From a virus: a DNA stretch of 64,000 bases. The notes below the pieces were generated by a model. The model made no database searches. It saw only the letters and a list, made by a program, of their open reading frames with translations, and was not told the DNA's origin. Shown here piece by piece: positions 34,846-43,146 of the stretch (the stretch's first letter is position 1; each line of letters begins with the position of its first letter). The translations under genes and the position numbers were made by a program. Location of the stretch: positions 1 to 64,000 of IMG/VR virus record IMGVR_UViG_3300047299_000128. One strand, 5' to 3'.

Positions 34846-35457
34846 ATGGCAGATTTAACACAATTTGGAGTTCCGACAACAGGCACCAACGCTATGGTAA
34901 TGCCTAAGCTCCAATATAGATTCAGAGTTAACATGTATAACTTTGGTCTAAACAGCGGTAGCACCGTTGATTTTACGCAAAACGTAGTAAGCGTAACTCG
35001 TCCGAGTGTAACACACGACGAAGTTACGTTAGATGCGTATAACAGCCGCGCTTACATTGCAGGCAAGCACACATGGGAACCAGTTACAATTACTTTACGT
35101 GATGACATGAACAATGCAGTTAATAGACACGTTGCAAGTCAATTACAAAAGCAATTGAATCACGGTCGCCAAAGTGCCCCGGCAGCAGCCGCAGACTATA
35201 AGTTTGGTTTAGTAATCGAGCAGTTAGATGGTTCGCAACCGGGTGTTGTTTTAGAAACTTGGAGTTTAAATGGATGCTTTATCCAAAACGTAAACTACGG
35301 TGAAAACAACTATGCAACTAGTGATGTAATGCAAATTACATTACAGATCCGTTATGACAATGCCGATATACACAGCGAAGCTGTAATGTCTGCTACTGAA
35401 TCTGGCGCTTTAACAAGCGGCTTATTAGGTAACAGTGCAATAGGCAACGCAGTCTAA
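34846..35457 (+). CDS. 19: Tail tube protein, T4 gp19-like
   Basis: A 203-residue tube protein. Features are 'PKLQYRFRVNMYNFG', 'FTQNVVSVTRPSV' and the C-terminal 'GENNYATSDVMQITLQIRYDNADI', characteristic of T4-like tubes. It polymerises into the inner tube that carries DNA. It follows the sheath gene directly, with an AAGGAG ribosome site. T4 gp19 is 163 residues. Confidence 0.88.
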   Translation: MADLTQFGVPTTGTNAMVMPKLQYRFRVNMYNFGLNSGSTVDFTQNVVSVTRPSVTHDEVTLDAYNSRAYIAGKHTWEPVTITLRDDMNNAVNRHVASQLQKQLNHGRQSAPAAAADYKFGLVIEQLDGSQPGVVLETWSLNGCFIQNVNYGENNYATSDVMQITLQIRYDNADIHSEAVMSATESGALTSGLLGNSAIGNAV

Positions 35458-35467
35458 GGGATAATAC

Positions 35468-36151
35468 ATGGCGGCATTAACTGACGCTATGAAGTGGTAT
35501 AGTTTAGGCGCGCAAAAATCTGCGCGTCTAAAGTACCATTTTAAAGTAGAGTTCTTTAGTAGTGGATATACTGAAAAGTTAGGAGGGGCAAACGCCCCTG
35601 CCCGTTTGATATTTGATTCGATTAGAACAATCGAACTACCTAAATATACAATCGAAACAGAAGTAGCCAATTCGTATAACGTTAGACAATTGGTTCCTAC
35701 TAAAATTATTTTTGAACCGATTAGTATTGCTTTTAACGATACATTAGACAACAGATTCCAAAATTTTATTAAAGCCTACATGGGTATTATTAGCAATAGC
35801 TTTTCTAAACTTGATAAAAGTGTAAGAACAGGTTTTGATGATTTTGGTCTTAAATTATTAGATACAAATAAAGATTGCCCGATTGATAGAATCGAAATTA
35901 CTAGATTCTATGGTGCCAATCAAGATGCAACAAGTTTAAAGAATACAAGCAAAGTAACATTATGGCGTCCTAAAATAGTAGACGTACAGCACGATACATT
36001 AGATTACAGTGCAAGCGAAGCGGTTACTTGGCAATTAAGTCTTCGTTATGAAAGTGTGACGTATGACGGAGATAAATCATCTGCTCCTGGAGAATTGCGC
36101 ACACAAAAAGAAATAGATTATTCCAAGAGTCTGGGAGATTTTTCGGGATGA
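35468..36151 (+). CDS. Second tail-tube-like protein
   Basis: A 227-residue protein. Its pattern 'KSARLKYHFKVEFFS', 'TIELPKYTIETE', 'IAFNDTLDNRFQNFI' and 'VTWQLSLRYESVTY' echoes that of the gp19-like tube protein just upstream. It may be a baseplate tube initiator or cap in the gp54/gp48 style, or a tube terminator, rather than a second bulk tube protein. It lies ten bases after gp19 and overlaps the next gene by four bases (ATGA). No late promoter is evident between them, so it shares the gp19 transcript. Confidence 0.72.
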   Translation: MAALTDAMKWYSLGAQKSARLKYHFKVEFFSSGYTEKLGGANAPARLIFDSIRTIELPKYTIETEVANSYNVRQLVPTKIIFEPISIAFNDTLDNRFQNFIKAYMGIISNSFSKLDKSVRTGFDDFGLKLLDTNKDCPIDRIEITRFYGANQDATSLKNTSKVTLWRPKIVDVQHDTLDYSASEAVTWQLSLRYESVTYDGDKSSAPGELRTQKEIDYSKSLGDFSG

Positions 36152-36426
36152 CAATAGAAACAATTAAATTTGATTTAGTTTATGGCCAGTTGTTAAAAAT
36201 TGGTATTAATATAGACACAGCTAAAGTCATGGCTAAGACATTGTTAGATATTAGCCATACTATTGGCGTAAACGTTGATGATTTATTAAAACAAATAGAC
36301 CAAAACGGTATGCGTTTTGAAAATGATGTTTATAAGCAATTAAATTTAGCAAGAACAAACAGCAGCCAATTAGGATATTTAGACGCAAGTAACATACCTC
36401 CTGCTATTACACGACAGGTAGTATAA
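36148..36426 (+). CDS. Small hypothetical protein
   Basis: A 92-residue, mainly helical protein of unknown function. It overlaps its upstream neighbour by four bases (ATGA), and the next gene begins on its last base (TAATG), so translation is coupled through this whole tail-packaging operon. Location suggests a tail or baseplate assembly role. Confidence 0.65.
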   Translation: MTIETIKFDLVYGQLLKIGINIDTAKVMAKTLLDISHTIGVNVDDLLKQIDQNGMRFENDVYKQLNLARTNSSQLGYLDASNIPPAITRQVV

Positions 36427-36893
36427 TGGCCAGCAACTATACACAAGGTTATTTTACTCCGCTACATCCAGAGAAGTATATCGGTAGCAACTCGCCCAAG
36501 TATCGTAGCAGTTGGGAATTAACAGTTATGCGATTTTGCGATACTCATCCCGCTATCGTTGGCTGGGCAAGCGAATCATTAAGAATACCTTATAGAAATC
36601 CATTTACAGGTAAAGAATCGACATATTACCCGGATTTTTTAATTTCTTATCAAGATAAAAGCGGAAACAAGATTAGCGAAATTATCGAAGTAAAGCCTCG
36701 TAATCAAGCCTTATTAGAATTAGCCAGAAGCCAGCAAGAAAAAGCAGCGGTAGTTTTGAATATGGCAAAATGGGAAGCATGCCGTGCATGGTGCCAACGT
36801 CATGGGTTAAAATTTAGAATATTAACCGAAGAAGATATATACAATAATTGGCAACCGAGAAATAAACCAAAACAAAAGCGAGCAAGAAAATGA
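36426..36893 (+). CDS. 4: Head completion nuclease, T4 gp4-like
   Basis: A 155-residue protein of the gp4/gp50 head completion family. It has a PD-(D/E)xK-like arrangement: Glu31, Asp70 in YYPDFLI and Glu88-Val-Lys90 in IIEVKPR, a TnsA-like endonuclease pattern. T4 gp4 trims or checks DNA at the packaged end before neck assembly. The length fits (T4: 150). It sits directly upstream of the small terminase. Confidence 0.85.
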   Translation: MASNYTQGYFTPLHPEKYIGSNSPKYRSSWELTVMRFCDTHPAIVGWASESLRIPYRNPFTGKESTYYPDFLISYQDKSGNKISEIIEVKPRNQALLELARSQQEKAAVVLNMAKWEACRAWCQRHGLKFRILTEEDIYNNWQPRNKPKQKRARK

Positions 36894-37411
36894 CAAAAAG
36901 ACTAGAAGATTTTTTTAACGTAGAGCCAACCGAGCCCGATCGTAGCGAAAGCACGAACGAGGACCAAAAACCGCTAGTTGCAACAGAGTTAGTGCCAATG
37001 CCAGATTCGCTCACGCTCATTAAAGACCAATTAAGCGTAGCTAGTAAAATTGATGAAGCACTACCTCAAGTTAAAGGCTTGGATACAGAAGACCGTGCAT
37101 TAGATGATTATGCTGACCAAGCAATGGAACATTTTGCCAGATTGATGGATCTAGGGTTTAACGTAGATGACAGAAACGCAGGCAAGATATTTGAAGTTGC
37201 TAGCACTATGATGGGCAACGCTATTACTGCCAAAACAACTAAGTTAGATAAAAAGTTAAAGATGATTGAGCTACAGCTAAAGTTAGCTAAATTACAAAAA
37301 GATTTGGGCAAAGATGAACCAAGTGACGAAAATAAGCCAGGCGAATTGAGCACAGACCGCAATGCGATTCTTAACCTCATAAACCAAAACTTAAAGAAGC
37401 AAGATAAATAA
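36890..37411 (+). CDS. 16: Small terminase subunit, T4 gp16-like
   Basis: A 173-residue protein similar in length to T4 gp16 (164). The central segment 'LGFNVDDRNAGKIFEVASTMM' and the following coiled-coil (KTTKLDKKLKMIELQLKLAK) match gp16. It forms a ring that recognises DNA for packaging and regulates the large subunit. It overlaps gp4 by four bases (ATGA). Confidence 0.85.
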   Translation: MTKRLEDFFNVEPTEPDRSESTNEDQKPLVATELVPMPDSLTLIKDQLSVASKIDEALPQVKGLDTEDRALDDYADQAMEHFARLMDLGFNVDDRNAGKIFEVASTMMGNAITAKTTKLDKKLKMIELQLKLAKLQKDLGKDEPSDENKPGELSTDRNAILNLINQNLKKQDK

Positions 37412-37427
37412 TGTATCGGAGAACAGA

Positions 37428-38051
37428 ATGAAAACTCTATTTGAATACATAGAAACACTACAACAAAAGCACGATGTCCGCATTAAGCTAGCATGCGAAT
37501 GCAGCGACGACATGAGCGATAAAATCGAAAAGCACTTAGAAAAGTATGATGCTGAAAAGGTTAGCCGCCCTAGCAAGACTATTTTAATGCGCCGTCCAAT
37601 GGATTTCCCAAATTTAGACATGGCGGAAATTTATATTATCGACTTTACTGCACTACTACCAGTTAGCCCTGAAATGCTAAAACAAGAACTAGCCAGCTTA
37701 CTAAACATAAGCGAAGGCGAAATTGTTGTTCGTATGGCAAACGAGCCCCGCGAACTAGAAGCAGAGCACGACGAAGAGGGCGACAAATTCTTAAAAGAAC
37801 CTAAAGAAGCCAAGGCTTTATTGGGCACAGAATACAGCAAAGAAGAACTAGCTAAAGAAAAAGCAGATGAATTATTCGGCGACAAATACAATAGCAAGTT
37901 CTTAAAAGAATTGAAAAAACTTAGCGACGACCGCAAGAAAGAATTAAAAACACCTAAGATTGTCAAGGATCCGGATGTTCCTGCATCGACTCCAGAAATA
38001 GGTGATAGCACAGCGACTAATAAAAAGAGTCCTGTATCAACAAGGAAATAA
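37428..38051 (+). CDS. Hypothetical charged protein between terminase genes
   Basis: A 207-residue protein of unknown function. It starts MKTLFEYIETLQQKHDVRIK, has a beta-strand-like middle (residues about 55-100 with 'MAEIYIIDFTALLPVSPEML') and a long Lys/Glu-rich C-terminal half. The initiation site follows CGGAGA. It lies between small and large terminase genes, where marine T4-likes usually carry unknown, probably structural, proteins. Confidence 0.65.
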   Translation: MKTLFEYIETLQQKHDVRIKLACECSDDMSDKIEKHLEKYDAEKVSRPSKTILMRRPMDFPNLDMAEIYIIDFTALLPVSPEMLKQELASLLNISEGEIVVRMANEPRELEAEHDEEGDKFLKEPKEAKALLGTEYSKEELAKEKADELFGDKYNSKFLKELKKLSDDRKKELKTPKIVKDPDVPASTPEIGDSTATNKKSPVSTRK

Positions 38052-38053
38052 TC

Positions 38054-38887
38054 ATGGATTTAGTAAAATTACTATCTAAACTACAGGCTATCGGCGGCAT
38101 GCCAGGTGCAATGACCGAAGAAAAGAAACCAGACGCCGACAAAGACGGAGTGCCTGATTGGGCCGATAAAGCTGACGGTAAAGATGATAGCGAAGATAAA
38201 AAAGAAAAAGCCAATGAAGATATCTTTAATGTATTAAAAGGCTTAAAAGCTATCCAAGAAGCTAGTTTAGAAGAAGATGATGTCGAAGAAGGCAACGAAT
38301 TCTCTGGAGCATTGACTGCGGCTAAAGCTGCTGGAAAAGAAGAATTTGAAGTCGGCGGCAAAAAATATAAAGTAAATGAATGCGGCGAAATGGAAATGAG
38401 TCCTTTTACTGCTCCTGATGCTGGAATCGAAATGCAACCAATGTCTGCTATCCAAGCAGAATTGCCAGACGACGAGCACGGCGAAGAAATGTCTCCGGAA
38501 GTCGAAGAAGAGAAGCCGAGTTATACATTAAGCATCCAAAACGGCGATAGCAATTTAAATATGACAACTGACATTCCTGATGAAATCATTCACATTATGA
38601 AACTTGCAGGAGTACAAGGTAAAGCAGAAGTTAAAAAATCTGCACCTAGTCCAGAAGGCGAAGAAGCCGGTGAAGAAAAAGAAGTAGACGAAGCATGGGG
38701 TAATACTCCTGCCGCAACTAATGAAAAAGAACCTAAGGCTTATGGCGATATTCGTGACTGGGCGTTAAAAGGTACAGGCAAAGGCAAGCCAGGATACGGC
38801 GACCGTCGTGCTCCGGGTCAGGGTGACAATCCTATGAACGAAAGCACAATGTTTGCAGAGTATAAAAAATTTAAAGCAGGCAAATGA
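38054..38887 (+). CDS. Acidic protein with calcium-binding-like motif
   Basis: A 277-residue acidic protein. Residues 27-35 read DADKDGVPD, matching the DxDxDGxxD pattern of EF-hand or thrombospondin-type calcium loops. A 'IMKLAGVQGKAEV' segment near residue 190 resembles the KLAGI motif of gp22. The rest is low-complexity and rich in Glu, Pro and Gly. It is probably a virion or prohead component. The large terminase start overlaps its last codons (ATGA). The function is unknown. Confidence 0.65.
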   Translation: MDLVKLLSKLQAIGGMPGAMTEEKKPDADKDGVPDWADKADGKDDSEDKKEKANEDIFNVLKGLKAIQEASLEEDDVEEGNEFSGALTAAKAAGKEEFEVGGKKYKVNECGEMEMSPFTAPDAGIEMQPMSAIQAELPDDEHGEEMSPEVEEEKPSYTLSIQNGDSNLNMTTDIPDEIIHIMKLAGVQGKAEVKKSAPSPEGEEAGEEKEVDEAWGNTPAATNEKEPKAYGDIRDWALKGTGKGKPGYGDRRAPGQGDNPMNESTMFAEYKKFKAGK

Positions 38888-40419
38888 GCGGCACCCCGGT
38901 TTTAATTAAACAGCCTTACAAAAAAGAAACGTACACGGACAAGCAGATAGCGGAAATTGTAAAAGCCGCTACTGACCCCGTGTACTTTATCAGCGAGTAC
39001 ATGTGGATCCAGCATCCAACTAAAGGCCGCGTTAGATTTGAGCTTTATGATTACCAAGTTGATTTAATAGGTTGTTATCATAACAATCGTTATAGTATTA
39101 ACATGCTGGGCCGCCAGATGGGCAAGTCAACTTGTGCCGCCGGCTATTTGCTATGGTACGCTATGTTCGTACCTGACAGCACAATTTTAATTGCCGCGCA
39201 CAAATACACTGGTTCTCAAGAAATTATGCAACGTGTTCGTTTCATGTACGAGAACTTACCTGAATGGATTAAAGCAGGTGCTACTAGTTATAACAAAGGT
39301 AGCATTGATTTTGACAACGGCTCACGTATTGTTAGTGCAACGACAACAGAAAATACTGGTCGTGGTATGTCTATTACACTGGTTTATTTAGACGAGTTTG
39401 CGTTCGTTCCGCCTCGTATTGCTAAAGAGTTTTGGACAGCATTGAGCCCTACATTAGCAACGGGTGGTAAGTGTATTATTACAAGCACACCTAACCAAGA
39501 CAACGACCAATTTGCACAAATTTGGAATGAAGCTAACAAAAAGACTGACTCGTATGGTAACATAACAAAAGTCGGTAAAAATGGTTTTGCCAGCATTATG
39601 TATATTTGGAACGATCATCCGGATAGAGATGCAGAATGGGGCGAAACTGAACGTAGTAAAATTGGCGAAGAACGATTTTTACGAGAACACGAATGCGTGT
39701 TTATTACAGCAGACGAAACATTAGTTAGCAGTATGGTGCTGACAAATATTGTGGGCGAAGATCCTATAAACAAAATAGGACAATTAAGAATATACTCGCC
39801 TATAGAAAAAGATCACACCTATGTAGTTGCATGGGACCCGAGTTTGGGAACCGGCAGTGACCCCGCAGCTATCGAGATTTTTAGACTACCAGATTTGGTA
39901 CAAGTTGCAGAATGGCAACATAACAAAACAGACGTTCGCGGACAGCTTAGAACATTAGTAAGTATATTAGAATACATTAGAGATGCTGGAATCGAAAACG
40001 ATAACTTATACTGGAGTGTAGAAAACAATACGCTAGGCGAAGCGGCACTAGTAGCAGTAACTGAATACGGTGAAGAACGTATCCCTGGATACTTTTTAAG
40101 TGAGCCCGGAGCAAAACGTCGTGGCTTTAACACTACGAATAAAAGTAAATTAGCAGCATGCACTAAGTTAAAGTATTATATCGAATCTGGTAAAATGCAA
40201 CCAAAAAGTAAAAACTTCATACAAGAGCTAAAAACTTTCGTTGCCCATGGTGCTAGTTTTGCAGCCAAAGAAGGTGAAACAGACGATTTGGTTATGGCAA
40301 GTTTATTGGTAGTTAGGCTAGTAGAGCATTTGATGAAGTACGACGAAAAGACTTATGCCAGATTAGTAGAGCGGGACAGTAATGACTTCCTGGCTCCGAT
40401 GCCTATTGGCATTTTATAA
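38884..40419 (+). CDS. 17: Large terminase subunit, T4 gp17-like
   Basis: A 511-residue DNA packaging motor. The ATPase has Walker A GRQMGKST at residues 76-83 and Walker B with catalytic Glu (Leu-Val-Tyr-Leu-Asp170-Glu171). The C-terminal RNase H-type nuclease has Asp318 (VVAWDPSLGTG), a Glu in SVENN and a late Asp in ETDDLVMAS. It translocates and cuts concatemeric DNA at the portal. T4 gp17 is 610 residues. It overlaps both neighbours. Confidence 0.93.
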   Translation: MSGTPVLIKQPYKKETYTDKQIAEIVKAATDPVYFISEYMWIQHPTKGRVRFELYDYQVDLIGCYHNNRYSINMLGRQMGKSTCAAGYLLWYAMFVPDSTILIAAHKYTGSQEIMQRVRFMYENLPEWIKAGATSYNKGSIDFDNGSRIVSATTTENTGRGMSITLVYLDEFAFVPPRIAKEFWTALSPTLATGGKCIITSTPNQDNDQFAQIWNEANKKTDSYGNITKVGKNGFASIMYIWNDHPDRDAEWGETERSKIGEERFLREHECVFITADETLVSSMVLTNIVGEDPINKIGQLRIYSPIEKDHTYVVAWDPSLGTGSDPAAIEIFRLPDLVQVAEWQHNKTDVRGQLRTLVSILEYIRDAGIENDNLYWSVENNTLGEAALVAVTEYGEERIPGYFLSEPGAKRRGFNTTNKSKLAACTKLKYYIESGKMQPKSKNFIQELKTFVAHGASFAAKEGETDDLVMASLLVVRLVEHLMKYDEKTYARLVERDSNDFLAPMPIGIL

Positions 40420-41702
40420 TGAAATGGCTAAATACATACATGGCAGTTAATTTTGATACAGTAGCAGATAGAGTATTTGACCAGCTTAAAGGCTTTGGTC
40501 ATAGCATTACTATTTTTGACGAAAACGGTAAACAAACAGTAAACGCAGAATCGGGCCGTTATTTTTACAGCACCGACCAAAAGTTTACAGTAGAGATCAA
40601 CGAAGACGAAAACGTGATCAAGATCAAGTATGGCGAAAATACAGATCCAGAACGTATGCAAAAACTGCAAAGTACCATTCGCAATGGTATCGCAAAGAAA
40701 TATTTAATGGGAGTTGATCTTAGACCTTATACAGGTAAAGACATCGAACTAAAGGACGTGGATAATATGGTAAAAGTTCAAGAAAGTTTAGGACCCGTTG
40801 CTGGTTCTGTAAAAACAAGTTATCAGCAAACAGAAGGTGCTAGATTAATTATTAGACATAGTAAACCGGTGAATGAAGAAATTCGTGGCAGCAGAAGCCG
40901 AAACATTCATTCTTTGTTTATTGAAAATGCACAAGGAGAACGTTTCCGTTATCCGCATACTCATTTGGCAGCTGCCCGCACTATGACACAGCACGTAGCA
41001 GAAGGCGGTACACCGTACGATGAAATCGGGCAAAAAATTATTGGCTTAAGTGAAGAACGCGGTCAGTTATTACAAGTTGCTCGTTATATTAAATCGAACG
41101 GATTACATGAACAAGCCAATGATGTACAATACGCAGTTGGACAACGTTTAAGCGAAATTAAAGGCTTGTTAGCAGGTCGTTATAATTCCGAACGTTTAAT
41201 GGGCGATGTACACGAAGCAGACGAATCCAATTTAGAAGCACTGCAAGAAAAATTAACCAAAAATACATTCGACGAAAGCATTAGTGCTATGCTACCAAAG
41301 CTAAATGGTTATGTAAAACAATACCAAATGCAAATGGAAGCAACTAAAGAATTCAATACTTTAAAGTTGCAAGTAGAAGAATCTATGGATATTGCAGTTA
41401 GTTCTATTCCTGATTTGGAATACACTAGCATGATGGTATATGAAAGCCCAACAGTCAATACGACTGAACTAATCAACATGGTTCTGCCAGTATTAGAAGA
41501 TCAAGCACTAAAAGCATCGCTAACCAAAGTAAGTAAGCACGTTGCAGAAGGTCGTTTAGATCCAATGGCAGTAGAAAACTTAACTCGTAGCATTATTGGT
41601 AAGTGCAGCAAGCAAGTAGAAGAAAGCAACAGCCGTTTTGAAGTTGGTGCTATGTTTGAAAGCGCTTTACGTAAATATACCGTTGAGCAAATATTGAAAT
41701 AA
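40419..41702 (+). CDS. Hypothetical protein after the large terminase
   Basis: A 427-residue protein of unknown function, or 420 residues if translation begins at the second Met (40440), which suits the late-promoter-like octamer at 40427-40434. The first ATG overlaps the terminase stop (TAATG), so both starts are plausible. The middle (residues about 120-190) has 'YQQTEGARLIIRHSKPVNEEI' and 'SLFIENAQGERFRYP', suggesting a beta domain; the C-terminal 200 residues are helical. Comparable proteins occur after gp17 in marine T4-likes and are probably virion parts. Confidence 0.65.
   Translation: MKWLNTYMAVNFDTVADRVFDQLKGFGHSITIFDENGKQTVNAESGRYFYSTDQKFTVEINEDENVIKIKYGENTDPERMQKLQSTIRNGIAKKYLMGVDLRPYTGKDIELKDVDNMVKVQESLGPVAGSVKTSYQQTEGARLIIRHSKPVNEEIRGSRSRNIHSLFIENAQGERFRYPHTHLAAARTMTQHVAEGGTPYDEIGQKIIGLSEERGQLLQVARYIKSNGLHEQANDVQYAVGQRLSEIKGLLAGRYNSERLMGDVHEADESNLEALQEKLTKNTFDESISAMLPKLNGYVKQYQMQMEATKEFNTLKLQVEESMDIAVSSIPDLEYTSMMVYESPTVNTTELINMVLPVLEDQALKASLTKVSKHVAEGRLDPMAVENLTRSIIGKCSKQVEESNSRFEVGAMFESALRKYTVEQILK
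40427..40434 (+). promoter_or_regulatory. Possible late promoter (GCTAAATA)
   Basis: The same octamer as in the gp13 hairpin (30120-30127). It ends six bases before the ATG at 40440, so a transcript from here would be leaderless for the shorter form of the next protein. Confidence 0.35.
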
Positions 41703-41705
41703 GAA

Positions 41706-41713
41706 TATAAATA
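41706..41713 (+). promoter_or_regulatory. T4-type late promoter (perfect TATAAATA) before gene 32
   Basis: Exact late octamer a few bases after the upstream stop codon. It would give a leader of about 140 bases for gene 32, covering all of the structured region. Confidence 0.6.
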
Positions 41714-41717
41714 TTTT

Positions 41718-41753
41718 CAAGAGCAGTTTAGCCAAAAGGACAAATTGCTCTTG
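41718..41753 (+). other. Hairpin at the 5' end of the gene 32 leader
   Basis: CAAGAGCA (41718-41725) pairs with TGCTCTTG (41746-41753) around a 20-base loop. The right arm runs into the -35 box of the early promoter. It could act as a transcript end or leader structure in late RNA. Confidence 0.5.
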
Positions 41754-41780
41754 ATTTAGCAAGCATTAGTTTGCTATAAT
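41751..41780 (+). promoter_or_regulatory. Early promoter for gene 32 (TTGATT-N18-TATAAT)
   Basis: TTGATT at 41751-41756 and TATAAT at 41775-41780. It lacks the CAAATTG spacer of the other early promoters, so it is a separate type. Transcription would start near 41787. Confidence 0.65.
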
Positions 41781-41784
41781 TGTT

Positions 41785-41842
41785 CATAAGACGAGAGTGT
41801 CTTATGATCCAGGCATAAAATAGGTTTACCCCTGGCTTAAAC
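41785..41842 (+). promoter_or_regulatory. Structured gene 32 leader, possible autoregulatory element
   Basis: A perfect eight-base-pair hairpin (CATAAGAC 41785-41792, GTCTTATG 41799-41806) is followed by CCAGG/CCTGG pairing (41809-41813 with 41831-41835) whose loop GTTTA (41824-41828) can pair with TAAAC (41838-41842). This is a possible pseudoknot just before the ribosome site. T4 gp32 represses its own mRNA through a leader pseudoknot. One connecting loop here is only two bases, so the knot is strained and uncertain. Confidence 0.4.
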
Positions 41843-41857
41843 TAAGGAAATAAAAAC

Positions 41858-42862
41858 ATGGCAACATTAGCAGAAATCCGTGCTCGACTATTAGAGCAAG
41901 AAAACCGTACAAGCGGCAACAAACAAGGCGGCGGAGGCGATACCGCAATCTTCCCGTTTTGGAACATCCCAGAAAACTCAACAGCAGTACTTCGCTTCTT
42001 ACCAGATGGCGACGAGTCAAACACTTTCCCGTGGAAAGAACGTCAAATGATTAACTTGGAATTCCCAGGTGTCAAAGGCGGAGATGAAGGCAAGCGAGTT
42101 ACTGTAAAGGTTCCTTGTATGGAAATGTGGAAAGAAACTTGCCCTATTCACGCAGAGATCCGCCCATGGTTCAAAGATAAATCTTTGGAAGACTTGGGTC
42201 GCAAGTATTGGAAAAAGAAAAGCTACATCTTCCAAGGCTTTGTTATTAGCAGCACTTTGGCAGAAGAAAATCTTCCAGAAAACATTATCCGTCGGTTTAT
42301 TGTCAACCCAAGTATCTTTAACATTGTTAAAGGCGCGTTGATGGACCCGGATATGGAAAGTCTATTTACAGACTACGAAAACGGTACAGACTTCCGTTTG
42401 ACAAAAACAACTAAAGGTCAATACGCAGACTACAGCACTAGTAGCTTTGCTCGTAAGGAGCGTGGTTTAAATGAAGTCGAGTTGCAAGCAATCGCTACAC
42501 ATGGCTTGTATAACTTGAACGACTTTATGCCTAAGAAGCCAACTAAAGAAGAAGTTGACATGATCTATGACATGTTCAAAGCAAGCGTAGACGGCGAGTT
42601 GTATGACCCTCAACGTTGGGGAGCTCACTTTAAGCCAGCCGGTGTAAACCTTGGCAACCTTGCTCCGGCAAGCGGCAGCGATGAAGAAGCACCTGCTCGC
42701 CCAGCGCCAGCAGCTACAAAGCCAGCAGTTGTTGCAAAGCCAACCGTAGTGGCAGATGACAGTGACGATGAACCTCCGTTTGATACCGATGGCGCTGCGC
42801 CAGAAGGTAAGAAGAATGTCAACGACATTCTTGCAATGATTCGCAACCGCCAACAAAAGTAA
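41858..42862 (+). CDS. 32: Single-stranded DNA-binding protein, T4 gp32-like
   Basis: A 334-residue ssDNA-binding protein that coats replication and recombination intermediates. The family-typical N-terminal segment 'FWNIPENSTAVLRFLPDGD' (residues 35-52) is clear. Cys87, Cys95 and His98 (VPCMEMWKETCPIH) are probable zinc ligands; a fourth ligand is not obvious. The C-terminus has an acidic patch (DDSDDEPPFD) and then a short conserved-looking basic tail. It has its own early and late promoters and a structured leader. A strong terminator follows. Confidence 0.9.
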   Translation: MATLAEIRARLLEQENRTSGNKQGGGGDTAIFPFWNIPENSTAVLRFLPDGDESNTFPWKERQMINLEFPGVKGGDEGKRVTVKVPCMEMWKETCPIHAEIRPWFKDKSLEDLGRKYWKKKSYIFQGFVISSTLAEENLPENIIRRFIVNPSIFNIVKGALMDPDMESLFTDYENGTDFRLTKTTKGQYADYSTSSFARKERGLNEVELQAIATHGLYNLNDFMPKKPTKEEVDMIYDMFKASVDGELYDPQRWGAHFKPAGVNLGNLAPASGSDEEAPARPAPAATKPAVVAKPTVVADDSDDEPPFDTDGAAPEGKKNVNDILAMIRNRQQK

Positions 42863-42864
42863 GG

Positions 42865-42884
42865 ACAAGGGCGCAAGCCCTTGT
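42865..42884 (+). terminator. Rho-independent terminator after gene 32
   Basis: ACAAGGGC and GCCCTTGT form a perfect eight-base-pair stem on a GCAA tetraloop, with a short T run. The loop is the same as in the capsid terminator. Confidence 0.8.
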
Positions 42885-42891
42885 TTAAACC

Positions 42892-43146
42892 ATGACACTA
42901 CCAGACGAACGATATCGTAGTCTTGTGCAGACAAAAAAGTTTCTCATGGAATTATTAAGTCCGCACATGACTCCAAGAGTACCTAAACTAATACGTCATC
43001 GTGCATCTAGTTTGTTGCGTCATTGGCCGGATGATTATCATTTGGAATTAATGACGCAGCACATGCCCGATCACTTTGCAAAACAAATAGAACCATTGAC
43101 ACGAATGATAATGGTATACGATCAAGAACAAAAGGAAGAACCATGA
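42892..43146 (+). CDS. BPSL0761-family protein
   Basis: An 84-residue protein opening MTLPDERYRSLVQTKKFLMELL, with 'PRVPKLIRHRASSLLRHWPDD' in the middle. This matches the BPSL0761 family as I recall it from Burkholderia and relatives (start MTMPDERTR..., then 'RIRR.A..LLRHYP'). Its role is unknown. It lies between the gene 32 terminator and uvsX and overlaps uvsX by four bases (ATGA), so it belongs to the recombination operon. It is a clue that the host may be a betaproteobacterium. Confidence 0.72.
   Translation: MTLPDERYRSLVQTKKFLMELLSPHMTPRVPKLIRHRASSLLRHWPDDYHLELMTQHMPDHFAKQIEPLTRMIMVYDQEQKEEP

Noticed and set aside
34846-36151. Recent duplication of the tail tube gene
   Set aside because: The two proteins share only a pattern, not close sequence; the second is more likely a distinct tube-end protein.
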